Shown in pieces: positions 1 through 9,151 of a stretch of DNA of 64,000 nt. The first letter of the stretch is position 1. The number at the start of each line of letters is the position of its first letter. The translations under genes were made by a program, and so were the position numbers. Source of the DNA: JBGSKY01 sp041740995 (GTDB taxonomy: Bacteria > Planctomycetota > Planctomycetia > Pirellulales > Pirellulaceae); NCBI GenBank assembly GCA_041740995.1, contig JBGSKY010000041.1:1-64000 (forward strand). Direction: 5' to 3'. The notes below the pieces were generated by a model. That model was not told the DNA's origin and made no database searches. It saw nothing but the letters and a program-made list of their open reading frames with translations.

Positions 1-1
1 C

Positions 2-283
2 GCGCGCTATCAGCGAAACCAATGCGTAATCGCGTTAGCGGGCGGGCTTGATATCGAGTTGCTTTTCCTGCCCGCATATTCACCTAATTTAAATTTGATC
101 GAGCGGGTATGGAAATTTGTCAAAGCGGAGGCTCTGGCGGCTCGGGTGCTACCGGACTTCCATTCCTTTTGCACGTCTATAGAGACCACATTGACAAACT
201 TAAGCACAACTCACAAAAGTAAGATGAAAAGCCTAATTACTCGCAATTTCCAAATGTTTGAAGACACTCAACTCCTAGCCTGA
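2..283 (+). pseudogene. IS630-type transposase, C-terminal part, cut by window start
   Basis: The frame is open from the first bases and reads ARYQRNQCV, then LELLFLPAYSPNLNLIERVW-like residues, the signature of the end of the DDE catalytic domain in IS630/Tc1-mariner transposases. The final catalytic acidic residue is the E of NLIERVW. About 93 codons are visible up to the TGA; the N-terminal half lies outside the window, so whether the element is complete cannot be judged. An internal ATG at 59 is unlikely to be a real start because the conserved motif begins upstream of it. The element sits at the edge of the polysaccharide island. Typed as pseudogene only because it is partial here. Confidence 0.8.
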
Positions 284-692
284 CGCGGTATAGATTTGCC
301 CTAGTCGTCAATTGGCAAGGTTCATAACACTGGCTTAAATTGCGGCAGGCAGTAAGTCCAGTTCACGGAGCAAGTGCGCGTTAGCTGGTTGAGTTTAGAA
401 GATTATCCAAAACTTCCGATCGCAAAATGACGAATACGAACAAAGATCAGAAGAAACCAGACAATTAATAGGTTGATCACATATCGGATCACAAAGTCAC
501 TGATCTTTCAAAGTTTCAATTTATGTCCCATGTTTGCTTGAATATAATTTTGGAATAAAAACAAACATCGGAAAATATATTCGGTTTCGAAATCTGCTCA
601 GAAATTATCCCTCTGCCAATTTGGCAGATCTGATGCAGTTTTAAATTGACTAGAACTAACAACCAGCAATCGGTATAGGCCATAATCCTGCA
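284..692. other. Intergenic stretch between transposase end and GT4 gene
   Basis: No convincing gene is present. The short ORFs on the minus strand here have no recognisable motif and overlap the start of the glycosyltransferase gene. The sequence is AT-rich and probably carries the IS terminal inverted repeat and the promoter of the gene at 693, but I could not pick out either one. Confidence 0.5.
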
Positions 693-1829
693 ATGAAAAT
701 AGCACTTGTTCAAGATGGCCTAATGTGTCGAGCGGGAGGTGAGCAAGTTGCCCTGTGTTTCCATAAGGCTTTCCCGGATGCGCCAATATTTACGCAATGC
801 TACGGTCCAGATCTAACCTTTCCTGAATTTCGTTCATGTGACATTAGAACCACGTGGCTTCAAAAATTCGCAAAAACAGATGATAGGATGAAAAGGCTCT
901 TTTTCCCTTTGGGGATATGGGCGATGCAATCACATGACTTAAGAGAATTTGACGTAGTTTTAATGTCGGGAACTCACTGCGCGAAATACGTAAAATTACG
1001 GAGTGATTCCCTGGTCATTAGCTATAGTTTTACTCCTTTTCGTCTCGCATGGAATCCGTCTTCGTATTCGCAATATTCGAACGCAGGACCATTCAAACGA
1101 AAGCTCTTAGATATTGTCTTGCGGCGAATGCGAAAGATCGATTTCAAATTCAGCCAAAGACCAAATTTCTATATTGGCATGACCGAAGAAACAGCAGACC
1201 GCTTGCGAAGCAACTATCAAATTGCAAAGCATATTGAGATCATAAAACCGCCTGTAAACACGAAAAACTTTTTCATAAGTGACAAGAAGAAAGACAGCTT
1301 TCTGGTTGTATCTAGGCTTGAGTATTATAAAAAAGTAGATTTAGCAATCGAGGCCTTTAATAAATTGGGGTATCCGCTCGTCGTAGTCGGTAAAGGTTTT
1401 CAATCAGAAGAAATAAAGAAAATTGCAAAAGAAAATATTTCATTTCTCAGCGGACTATCCGCGGAAGAGCTTGCATTCCAGTACGCCAATTGCCGCGCAC
1501 TGATCTTCCCCCAGCATGAAGATTATGGAATCACGCCGTTAGAGGCTAATGCAGCAGGACGCCCTGTCATCGCGTTTGGATCAGGTGGCGTATTGGCAAC
1601 ACAAGTTCCAACAGATGAAGCTATCACCGACAAATCAACCGCCGTCTTCTTTCCTGAGCAGTCCGTAAACAGCTTAATAGAAGCAGTAAAACGGTTTGAA
1701 AAAATCGAAACGCAATTTGACTCGCAATTCATCCGCGAGCATGCTGAAAAATTCGACGAAACGCTATTTATAAAAAATATAAAAGCGTTCGTTGAACAAA
1801 AAGTTCGGGAGCATCGTTCGGTGACTTGA
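693..1829 (+). CDS. GT4-family glycosyltransferase
   Basis: The 378-residue protein is a retaining GT-B glycosyltransferase of the GT4 type, expected to transfer a sugar from a nucleotide-sugar to a lipid-linked glycan at the cytoplasmic face. The N-terminal domain starts MKIALVQDGL and has the glycine pair (RAGGEQ, residues 13-18) usual for this fold. The C-terminal donor domain includes SFLVVSRLE (about 202-210), VVVGKG (230-235) and the EX7E element E276-DYGITPL-E284 followed by a GRP turn. Start is ATG, with a normal family length. It is the only plus-strand gene at this end of the cluster and converges on the methyltransferase that ends at 1877. Acceptor and sugar cannot be told. Confidence 0.9.
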   Translation: MKIALVQDGLMCRAGGEQVALCFHKAFPDAPIFTQCYGPDLTFPEFRSCDIRTTWLQKFAKTDDRMKRLFFPLGIWAMQSHDLREFDVVLMSGTHCAKYVKLRSDSLVISYSFTPFRLAWNPSSYSQYSNAGPFKRKLLDIVLRRMRKIDFKFSQRPNFYIGMTEETADRLRSNYQIAKHIEIIKPPVNTKNFFISDKKKDSFLVVSRLEYYKKVDLAIEAFNKLGYPLVVVGKGFQSEEIKKIAKENISFLSGLSAEELAFQYANCRALIFPQHEDYGITPLEANAAGRPVIAFGSGGVLATQVPTDEAITDKSTAVFFPEQSVNSLIEAVKRFEKIETQFDSQFIREHAEKFDETLFIKNIKAFVEQKVREHRSVT

Positions 1830-1876
1830 GTTCGGTCTGGTTGCCCAATTGGTTTTTCTTCAGCTTCTGAATTAAT

Positions 1877-2809
1877 TTAAGTTTGGAAGCTATTTAGTGA
1901 CGCCAGCAATTCGCTGGGATGACATGATGCAATTGCAACTCGTCCGAGTGGCTTTGTCGACTCAAAAACCGGCTTCAAACTCATTTTAGAAGCGAAAATA
2001 AATCCGTCGCAGGAAGTCGATTCGACATCGAAGTCGCTCTCGATTTCGACTCGGTAGCCGACACTTTCAAGAAAGCCAATGCATTCTAGATGCAATTTAT
2101 TGCTGTGGGTTGAAACAAAGACATAGTCGACCCTGTTCTCTCGCAAAGAGTTGGCTGCGTCTTCCAGCATCTGCAGTTCAAAACCTTGAATATCTGAGTG
2201 CAATATCGTCAAATTGTCGATCTTGTTTTCTGCGAGAAAACGATCAACGCCAAAGTGACCTTTGCCGACGAACGCATTGATGAACGTGCCTCTGCAATTG
2301 TTTGTTTTGAAATTGCTTTTTGCTACCTTAATATTCGACTTATCAGGCTCGACTAAAAATTGTATTGCCTTGGGTCTCACAGATTGACACCACATCGAGT
2401 AGTGCCCCCAGTACGCCCCAAGTTCAAGCATCGACGGAGATTCGGGCAACACATCCAAAAGTTGCTGGAATACATACTCTTCTAAGGGTTCATGGACGCC
2501 GCGGTTGATTACCAAGATATCACTAAATTCTTGATAATACGCGCCGCTTCCATATGCGGGAACCTTGATTCCATTATGCAGATAAACAAACCCATTTTCC
2601 AAGCAACCAGCCAAAGGATGTCGGCGTATAAGCAGGTTTAACGGGTCTGAAACGATCTCTCGAAATCTCCCAAGGAAATCCGAAAGTTCAGCTTTTTCTG
2701 GCGCACTAGCTTTAACCGTAACGCCTGGCTGAACTCCGGAGTAAAGTTGCTTGGAACGCATCAAATAATGTAGACGATTTTTGATTTTGCGGGTTATGCG
2801 AGAGATCAT
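1877..2809 (-). CDS. SAM-dependent methyltransferase, FkbM-like
   Basis: The protein has about 310 residues from the chosen start. The SAM-binding motif I reads LELGAYWGHYS near the middle, followed by an acidic residue (FLVEPDKSN) and an FkbM-like ILHSDIQGFELQML segment, in which the aspartate and the QG-E pattern match the FkbM fold. These enzymes O-methylate sugars or small molecules. The frame is open up to 2881, but the ATG at 2809 (MISRITRK) gives a more natural N-terminus; no clear ribosome-binding site decides it. It is the last gene of the minus-strand polysaccharide run. It is divergent from the two other FkbM proteins and probably methylates a different position. Confidence 0.75.
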   Translation of the reverse strand: MISRITRKIKNRLHYLMRSKQLYSGVQPGVTVKASAPEKAELSDFLGRFREIVSDPLNLLIRRHPLAGCLENGFVYLHNGIKVPAYGSGAYYQEFSDILVINRGVHEPLEEYVFQQLLDVLPESPSMLELGAYWGHYSMWCQSVRPKAIQFLVEPDKSNIKVAKSNFKTNNCRGTFINAFVGKGHFGVDRFLAENKIDNLTILHSDIQGFELQMLEDAANSLRENRVDYVFVSTHSNKLHLECIGFLESVGYRVEIESDFDVESTSCDGFIFASKMSLKPVFESTKPLGRVAIASCHPSELLASLNSFQT

Positions 2810-2928
2810 CTTTGTAAATTGAATGAGTATAAGATTTGCGAATTTTAATCGATTTTTTTGAATTTCACGCCGGCGACACATTCGAATGTTTCGACAACTT
2901 GATTCATAATTAAAATCGAACTGAGGAG

Positions 2929-3810
2929 CTATTTCGGCGTCGCGAGAATATCTCCAAAGCCGCGAGTTCCTGCAGGAATGTCGGGATTAAGTGGATCGAT
3001 AACGTTGTAGTTAAGCGACTTAAAAAGTCCGATAACTTCCTTTGCCGATGATCCCTTCTGCTTAAGAAGAACGTCTGACAATTCGGCTAAAACTACGGGT
3101 CGATGATTGGCGAGAGTTTTTCTTGCTCCGTCGAAGACAAGAAATTCCGCGCCTTCCACATCGACCTTCATGAAGCATGGATCCAAGTCATGCTCCGCAA
3201 CAAGCTCATCAATTGTCTTCGTTGGAACGCTGATCTCTTTCACCTCAGAGGTTTGACCTCTAGGGTGATCAATACCTCCAAGCGAAGAATATTCTTCTCG
3301 CCCTTCGATGAAAGATAAGACCATGGCGCCGTTTGAGTTGGATACAGCACCCTGGAAAACCGAGACATTCGAGAGCTTGTTTCGAATGAGATTGTTTCTG
3401 AGAAACTCCGATGCGTTGGGAGTGGGCTCACAACATAGCACTTTTCGACTACCTTTTGAAAGCAAGCAACCAAAGAAACCAACGTTCGCACCGACATCAA
3501 TCGCGTCTCGATCGGTATGCAAGTTCTCTTTAGCAATTGCGGCCAAGTCGGGTTCATACTCGCCCGAAGCAATGAGACGCGAAAACAAATCAGATCGGAC
3601 GTCTATCTGAAACGTGCCCCCAAACTCCGGTACCCGGACAACTGGCGGATCAACAATTAGAGATCGGAGATTCTTAAGCACCGCGTTATCCAACGGTTCA
3701 TTTATTAAGCCGAGTTGTTTTCCTGATTGCGATACGAACTTCACTAGCGGTCTAACGAGTAACGATTTACGTATTGAATAGTAGATAATTTTTGCGGAAT
3801 TACGGACCAT
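2929..3810 (-). CDS. FkbM family methyltransferase
   Basis: The 293-residue protein is a class I SAM methyltransferase of the FkbM family. Motif I is DVGANVGFFG (residues 105-114), the SAM ribose acidic residue is in CCEPT (E128), and the FkbM hallmark FMKVDVEGAEFLVFDGA follows. Family members usually O-methylate sugars in surface glycans or natural products. The start is ATG at 3810, 81 bases after the membrane protein gene, consistent with the same transcript. The N-terminal 70 residues are basic and less conserved. Confidence 0.88.
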   Translation of the reverse strand: MVRNSAKIIYYSIRKSLLVRPLVKFVSQSGKQLGLINEPLDNAVLKNLRSLIVDPPVVRVPEFGGTFQIDVRSDLFSRLIASGEYEPDLAAIAKENLHTDRDAIDVGANVGFFGCLLSKGSRKVLCCEPTPNASEFLRNNLIRNKLSNVSVFQGAVSNSNGAMVLSFIEGREEYSSLGGIDHPRGQTSEVKEISVPTKTIDELVAEHDLDPCFMKVDVEGAEFLVFDGARKTLANHRPVVLAELSDVLLKQKGSSAKEVIGLFKSLNYNVIDPLNPDIPAGTRGFGDILATPK

Positions 3811-3891
3811 GAGCAGAATCCTGTCTTATTAACGAGCACGAGAAATGCATCGTGACGAACGTTGTGTCAGTGTTTGAGTGCGATAATTTGA

Positions 3892-4884
3892 CTAATAAAG
3901 ATTTTCGTAGACGATAATTGCAGCAACTGAATGAGCTAACGACAAAGCGCCTAGTAAAGCGAAAGCCTTTGGGTTAATCACTGGAAACAGCAAAAGCACA
4001 ACAAAATAATAATAACGTGCGTTTTGAAAAGCATGCGTAATCGATACAAAGAAAAAGAAAACCGTTGCTGCCGCTAGTATAATCCTCCATGCATCGGGGT
4101 TGAAATCTACGCTTGCCTTCCGCGGATAGAAAATAAAAGCAATGGTCAGAGCCATGACGGCAAAAGGAATGTGAAACCACCAGTCTTTAGGAGGATTTAT
4201 TCCGAGATGCATAGAAGCCATGAAAACGGCGATTGATTCAAAGAAGGAATACTCGGGGTTGATGAATTCACGGGTCGCCCGAAAAACTCGCAGCGGCGGG
4301 ACGTACTCTAAAACAAGTCCAAAATTGAGATCAGCAAAAATAGTTGCCGCGAATATTGCGGCTGTTGTTGCGATTACCCATTTTGGAGGGATCGAAATAT
4401 AACAAAAAACGAGCCACCTAAAAAACAAGACAATCCAGCCGTTGTTCTCCGACATCAGCAAGGTCAACAGCGCAATCGGGATTGAAATTAATATTTCTTG
4501 TTTTAGACTTCCGCCCACTTTTATGAATGCTAGGGGAAACAAAATGAACTCTTGTTTGAGCTTCACCGCAAGAAATGCAGAGTACGGCCAGACCAAGAAC
4601 AGTGACGCTCCTTGGTTTGTTGTCAGCCCAATTGCCCAACAAGTCCCAAGGATGGCCAATGTGGAAAGAACCTGAAAAATTCTGATATACAAAATCTCTC
4701 CCACATCAAGCTTCGTCCAGCCTTCAACTAGGATCAGCAACCTCCGGTATTGGTCCACCCCCATTAGCGAATCGTCATATCCTTGCCTTTCTTCATTGAA
4801 ATAAATTCCAAACAAGAGGCAATTCGTCAAAAATATACAAAGTCCGATGGTAAGAACCAAAAGCTCATTTTTCGGTAAGCGCAT
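3892..4884 (-). CDS. Polytopic membrane protein of the polysaccharide cluster, possible polymerase
   Basis: The 330-residue protein is mostly hydrophobic, with about nine or ten predicted transmembrane segments. A polar loop (NEERQGYDDSLMGVDQY) follows the first one. The layout, with a periplasmic loop rich in D, Y and R near the N-terminus, recalls EpsG/Wzy-like polymerases, but no diagnostic motif is visible, so this is inference from topology and context. It overlaps the preceding acyltransferase gene by 20 bases, so the two are probably translationally coupled. The cluster also has a second polymerase/ligase-like protein at 12308. Confidence 0.6.
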   Translation of the reverse strand: MRLPKNELLVLTIGLCIFLTNCLLFGIYFNEERQGYDDSLMGVDQYRRLLILVEGWTKLDVGEILYIRIFQVLSTLAILGTCWAIGLTTNQGASLFLVWPYSAFLAVKLKQEFILFPLAFIKVGGSLKQEILISIPIALLTLLMSENNGWIVLFFRWLVFCYISIPPKWVIATTAAIFAATIFADLNFGLVLEYVPPLRVFRATREFINPEYSFFESIAVFMASMHLGINPPKDWWFHIPFAVMALTIAFIFYPRKASVDFNPDAWRIILAAATVFFFFVSITHAFQNARYYYFVVLLLFPVINPKAFALLGALSLAHSVAAIIVYENLY

Positions 4885-5923
4885 TCAGTTTTTTCCCGAT
4901 TTTAATAGCTGGCTTTTCAACCAAATAGAAAGTTGCGGTTGAGAGGCAAATTGTGACAACCAAGGTTATCAAAACGACGGCAGGCTGAGATGTGAAATAC
5001 GATTGAGACCAGATCAAAATAGGCAGATGAAAGACATAGAATCCGTATGAAAGCTTTCCTAAAAAGTTCAATATAAAGACATCAAAAAGTGCTCCGCGGA
5101 AGACGACTGCAAGGAAGAAAGTCGTACCGATTAGATAGGCAACTATGTAGCGAGTGGCATTTTCGTCAAATCGAGTTTTGAATGAGTAGCCAAAATAACA
5201 ACTGATCGTTACATAAGCGAAGAAATAGACGAGCAATTGTTTTAATAATTTGTAATTGCCCTCGCTCTGGCATTTGCGAATTATAGAACCTAAAGCCATA
5301 ATCAGCAGTGCAAGACTAAGTGCAAGTGGCAATTTTGTGTGTGCGAGATAGCGGCAGATGCCTAATGTAATTGAAAAAATGCCCAGAATGTGAAACGAGC
5401 GAATGATATGTTCGTCTAAATATCTATGGTCAATTTTGCTGCAAACAATAATTGCAATATAGAAAATCAATTCGATAGTGAGCGTCCAATAGACGCTCTG
5501 CATATTGGGTATGCCAAGGAATTGCTGGAACATCGTAGAGTTTCCCGCTACTTGAAGCGAGGTGAAAGGTTCGTTCACTAATAAAAGTGTTAAAACAATT
5601 GAGATCCAATAGACCGGATAGAGCCTGAAAAATCTTGAGATGACGAACTTTTTTGTTTGGTAATGACTTGTAAAAGACGGCAATACTAGAAAACCAGATA
5701 CAAAAAAGAATAGCACTACACCTGCCTTACCCAGATCGACGTACTCATTGAAAAAACTTCCAAGGGGAATGTGCAAATGTGAGAAGAAAACCATGAACGC
5801 AGCGATTCCTCGTGCGCCCTCAATATTGCCGAAGTAGTTCTTTTTCGAAATTGGTGGCGCAGGATTCTCCAGTAAATTTGGCGGACTGTTCAGTTCAGAA
5901 ACTGTTAAACACTCGGTCGTCAT
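4865..5923 (-). CDS. Acyltransferase family 3 membrane protein
   Basis: The 352-residue integral membrane protein belongs to the acyltransferase-3 (OafA/NodX-like) family, which moves acyl groups, usually acetyl, onto extracytoplasmic sugars. Seen directly: the N-terminal EGARGIAAFMVFFSH segment with R38 and catalytic-type H49, the conserved YWTLTIELIFY helix (about 146-156), and about ten hydrophobic segments. The last ends in a VEKPAIKIGKKL basic tail, typical of the family. Its start overlaps the flippase stop by 4 bases (ATGA) and its end overlaps the next gene by 20 bases, so it lies inside an operon. Likely job: O-acetylation of the exported glycan. Confidence 0.88.
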   Translation of the reverse strand: MTTECLTVSELNSPPNLLENPAPPISKKNYFGNIEGARGIAAFMVFFSHLHIPLGSFFNEYVDLGKAGVVLFFFVSGFLVLPSFTSHYQTKKFVISRFFRLYPVYWISIVLTLLLVNEPFTSLQVAGNSTMFQQFLGIPNMQSVYWTLTIELIFYIAIIVCSKIDHRYLDEHIIRSFHILGIFSITLGICRYLAHTKLPLALSLALLIMALGSIIRKCQSEGNYKLLKQLLVYFFAYVTISCYFGYSFKTRFDENATRYIVAYLIGTTFFLAVVFRGALFDVFILNFLGKLSYGFYVFHLPILIWSQSYFTSQPAVVLITLVVTICLSTATFYLVEKPAIKIGKKLNALTEK

Positions 5924-7308
5924 TGAGAGGCGCTCCTAGTATGTCTTAATCTGAAGCTGTGGTCGTCAACTGAATGTGGGACGCGAGAGCTACTTACATG
6001 GCGTCTCCGTATCACCATCAGGAATGCTATTAGTCGTTTAATGGCGAGAGTCGAGGCAAACAACAACACAATTCCGCTGCCTCCATAAATTAAGCCGGCG
6101 ACAGTAATTCCAATGACTGAAATTATGCCAGTGCATAGTGAGAGCCAAAGCAAATATGTCTGTTGCCCTACGACGCGAAGATATTCAATTGCTACCCCGC
6201 CGGGCAATGTTGCAAGATGTGTTGTCGCGAGCAAGGTAAGATAAGGCCAACCGGCCTTGAAGTCTGCTCCAAAGAAATTCATGATTGTTATTGGAAAACA
6301 GCAATACGCCACTGCGAAAGGAAAAAAGCAGAGCAAAGCGATTTTGGAAGCGTTAAGAAAGCTTTCGGCAAGCTTTTGTTCCTGTGAACTCTCATACAAA
6401 TACGAAAAGACTTGAGTGAAGTGCGACATCAAGGCAATCAAGATTACACTTGCGATTCCCGCCAATCGCTGAGCCAAACCGAAGTACCCTGCCTGGGTAT
6501 CATCAGCCATCCATGGCATTAATATCGCGGGTAGAGTCCATGCCATCGACTGAAAGACATTTTCGCTAAAGTTGGCAAATAAAATTGTCCAATCGCTGCT
6601 TTGTTGACCGAAATTCGTATCAACTGCTACGGGTTGAGTATCATCCGATGCTACTAAGCTCTCAAAATAGATTGTCCCAAAAACGAGAGCTATTACGCAA
6701 GATGCAATGGTAGCGACAATAACAAATTGACTAGTCTCGCTGTGCAAGAAATACACATCAAAAATGATTGCTGCCAGAAGGATAAGCGATGGAACTAGAT
6801 ACTCGATAATTAACGCTGTAATGACCTCGTTGAATCCCTTCAAAGATTCAGAGAGATTTCTCAATAGAGCTAGAAACGAACCAGCAGTAAGTCCGTAGGT
6901 AATCCACTGTGAACTTTCCGAACTCCAACCGGAGTTCGGAACGACACAGGAGAGTAAAACAACGACTCCGCCAATGGCGGCTATACAAAACTGGCTTCTC
7001 CGGAAATCCCGCTTTGTATTGATAACCGTTTTACGGACCCTTGCTCTCGCAAAGCGAATCAAATTTAATTGGGGGAAACCAACGGCGGCGATGATGGCAG
7101 ACAGTTGCATGATCGCGTAAAAAAAGAAGTACTGGCCCGCGATTCCAGCTCCAAATCCCCTTGAAATTGCTAATCCAGTCAGGAATGACAAACCGGTTGC
7201 GGCCATTCGAATAGCCAAAGTGCTTTTAATTCCACTCGTACGATTCCGTCGCTTTTTTGGCGGGCCGTCGGACTTGTTTTCTGCTTTGTTAGTCTTACTG
7301 GGAAGCAT
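5920..7308 (-). CDS. Oligosaccharide flippase, Wzx/MVF type
   Basis: The 462-residue protein is a polytopic membrane protein of the polysaccharide-exporter (Wzx/MOP) superfamily. It has a basic cytosolic N-terminus (PPKKRRNRTSG), then about twelve hydrophobic helices, starting with the characteristic IRMAATGLSFLTGLAISRGFGA helix-loop that opens many Wzx proteins. It would flip the undecaprenyl-linked repeat unit across the inner membrane. Start is ATG at 7308, only 3 bases after the glycosyltransferase stop, and its stop overlaps the next start by 4 bases, showing tight operon packing. Confidence 0.88.
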   Translation of the reverse strand: MLPSKTNKAENKSDGPPKKRRNRTSGIKSTLAIRMAATGLSFLTGLAISRGFGAGIAGQYFFFYAIMQLSAIIAAVGFPQLNLIRFARARVRKTVINTKRDFRRSQFCIAAIGGVVVLLSCVVPNSGWSSESSQWITYGLTAGSFLALLRNLSESLKGFNEVITALIIEYLVPSLILLAAIIFDVYFLHSETSQFVIVATIASCVIALVFGTIYFESLVASDDTQPVAVDTNFGQQSSDWTILFANFSENVFQSMAWTLPAILMPWMADDTQAGYFGLAQRLAGIASVILIALMSHFTQVFSYLYESSQEQKLAESFLNASKIALLCFFPFAVAYCCFPITIMNFFGADFKAGWPYLTLLATTHLATLPGGVAIEYLRVVGQQTYLLWLSLCTGIISVIGITVAGLIYGGSGIVLLFASTLAIKRLIAFLMVIRRRHVSSSRVPHSVDDHSFRLRHTRSASQ

Positions 7309-7311
7309 GGA

Positions 7312-8142
7312 CTATTGCTTCTTCCTGGATGGGACGAGTCTAAATGCTTTTATGGAGGTCCAATCCAATCCGAGTTTGGTGGTAATAGAATAGATTAGAA
7401 TTCGCGATAAACGTAATCCATAAGATTTAAGCAGCGGAATTGGACCGCACTTGTGATTACGCGTAATTAAACAATTCTCTCTCTCTTTTTCGTAAATAGA
7501 CGTGCTCGAAAGACCTACATTGTCATAAAGGGTGATAAATTCGCTAAAGGATTTGTAAGAGTGACCCGCCGAGTGCATACGCAGCATCGCATCGCGATCA
7601 GCTTTAATGCGATACTGCAGATTGAATGGAAATCGCTTGTGAACGTCGGTTCTTACAAGCAGGCCTTGATGATTTCCGATGTTTTCATAAGTCAACATTT
7701 TGATGTCGTGAAAGCGACCTGTGTTGCCGACAGTGCCTTTAACTTGGAACATCGCCATGTCAGGCATGTTTGAGTCAGCAATTAGAGTTAAAGCCTTCTC
7801 GATAGCACAAAAGTCGATCAACACGTCGCCTGCATTTAAGAACATCACATATTGGCCGGTTGCTAAAGCCATTGCTTTATTCATGCAGTCGTAAACGCCT
7901 TGATCAGGCTCTGACAGGATGCGGTCTATTGGGACTTGCGAAGTTCCAGCGGCCTCTAATGTATTATCGTTTGATGCTCCATCAAAGACGATGAACTCAA
8001 TCTGCGAACGTGCTGTCTGGCATGAGACCGAATCAATCGTTTTCTTCAAACCGAAATAATCGTTGCGGACCGCTGTGATGATCGTTACCGCAGCGGGTGG
8101 CTTGGATGACGCCAGAGTATTTTGGTTTGGTGGTAACTTCAT
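7312..8142 (-). CDS. GT2-family glycosyltransferase
   Basis: The 276-residue GT-A glycosyltransferase opens with VTIITAVRNDYFGLKKTIDS (about 19-38), has the FIVFDGASNDNT nucleotide-binding turn, the PDQGVYDCMNKA segment and the metal-site FLNAGDVL motif. This arrangement matches WcaA/WcaE-like inverting enzymes that build repeat units of surface polysaccharides. The gene lies between the sulfotransferase (11 bases upstream) and the flippase (3 bases downstream). Donor and acceptor sugars are unknown. Confidence 0.88.
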   Translation of the reverse strand: MKLPPNQNTLASSKPPAAVTIITAVRNDYFGLKKTIDSVSCQTARSQIEFIVFDGASNDNTLEAAGTSQVPIDRILSEPDQGVYDCMNKAMALATGQYVMFLNAGDVLIDFCAIEKALTLIADSNMPDMAMFQVKGTVGNTGRFHDIKMLTYENIGNHQGLLVRTDVHKRFPFNLQYRIKADRDAMLRMHSAGHSYKSFSEFITLYDNVGLSSTSIYEKERENCLITRNHKCGPIPLLKSYGLRLSRILIYSITTKLGLDWTSIKAFRLVPSRKKQ

Positions 8143-8153
8143 TTTTGCTCAAC

Positions 8154-8993
8154 TCACTTGCGCGGTTCGTGCCAGGAACTGACGAAGTTTGTTCCGAAGT
8201 TTTCGTCAACGAACGCTGTACTTTCTAAGCAATGCCCTAAGATTTTTTCCGCAATTTCTGGTTCGACTTGAGATTTTTCTTCGTCTTTTATTTTCCGATA
8301 CAGCAGTGACTGAATGGCCTGCGACGATTTAATTTTACCAACCAATGATGGGAAACCGAGTGATCTTGCTGTTTGTCCAGCAATCCATGAGAACCGTGCA
8401 ATTGCCTTAACTCTAGGCAGCGCTGCAGGAAGGGTTGCACCGTGAAGTTTTGCTGGTATGGACAATGGTTCAACTGCTATGGTTGTAAAAAGCGATTTCG
8501 CAAAATCCGTGGGAGAACGTTGCAGTTGAGCAAAGTCGAAAATGGCGAACTGCTGTTTTTCAAATCGCGATAAATACATCTTCAGGTATTTACCGTAACA
8601 ACTGCGGTCAATCGCTTCTGGGCAAAAGTCAACAAATTCCGCAAAGCTACCTCTGTACAGATCATGACGCTTCCAAAACAAGTATGCTGAATATGTTCTG
8701 GCGACTGGATCTCGTACGCAAACAATTAATTTCGCATCTGGAAGATCATTAGCAATGCGATCAACGCATTCCGACTCGTATAGATAATCATGGCATACTT
8801 CGCCAGATGTCGTCTGTTCTGGTTGCGTTGTAAAGTAGGATCGGTACCAATCCAAACCGCGATCGTAATTTTTATCAAAGAAGAAAAGTTCTTTTGCTTC
8901 GGGGACTTTGACTTGCGGATGCCACTGCAAAATAGACTGTATCCAAGACGAGCCGCATTTATCGCCGCCAATGTATAAAAATTTTGGAAGCAT
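8154..8993 (-). CDS. PAPS-dependent sulfotransferase
   Basis: The 279-residue protein carries the two PAPS-binding signatures of the sulfotransferase family. The 5'-phosphosulfate loop is GGDKCGSSWIQSIL (residues 9-22, K12), and the 3'-phosphate element is VCVRDPVARTYSAY (91-104, with R94 and S102). Length and spacing fit bacterial carbohydrate sulfotransferases similar to heparan N-deacetylase/sulfotransferase domains. Placed inside the polysaccharide operon, it most likely sulfates the repeat unit, in line with the many sulfated-glycan functions of marine planctomycetes. A PAPS synthesis gene is not in the window. Confidence 0.88.
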   Translation of the reverse strand: MLPKFLYIGGDKCGSSWIQSILQWHPQVKVPEAKELFFFDKNYDRGLDWYRSYFTTQPEQTTSGEVCHDYLYESECVDRIANDLPDAKLIVCVRDPVARTYSAYLFWKRHDLYRGSFAEFVDFCPEAIDRSCYGKYLKMYLSRFEKQQFAIFDFAQLQRSPTDFAKSLFTTIAVEPLSIPAKLHGATLPAALPRVKAIARFSWIAGQTARSLGFPSLVGKIKSSQAIQSLLYRKIKDEEKSQVEPEIAEKILGHCLESTAFVDENFGTNFVSSWHEPRK

Positions 8994-9151
8994 AAAAAGT
9001 TAACAAACCAAATACAACGAATTGAGTTTTTGAAAGTTGCTACTGCAATAAGAGAGTTCGTTGTAGCTACACCTTACTTGGCGTATTGTTTGCCGATCCC
9101 GAGTGACTCTGAGTGTAGTGCTGTAACACGTGGTTTCAACATTATTAGCGA

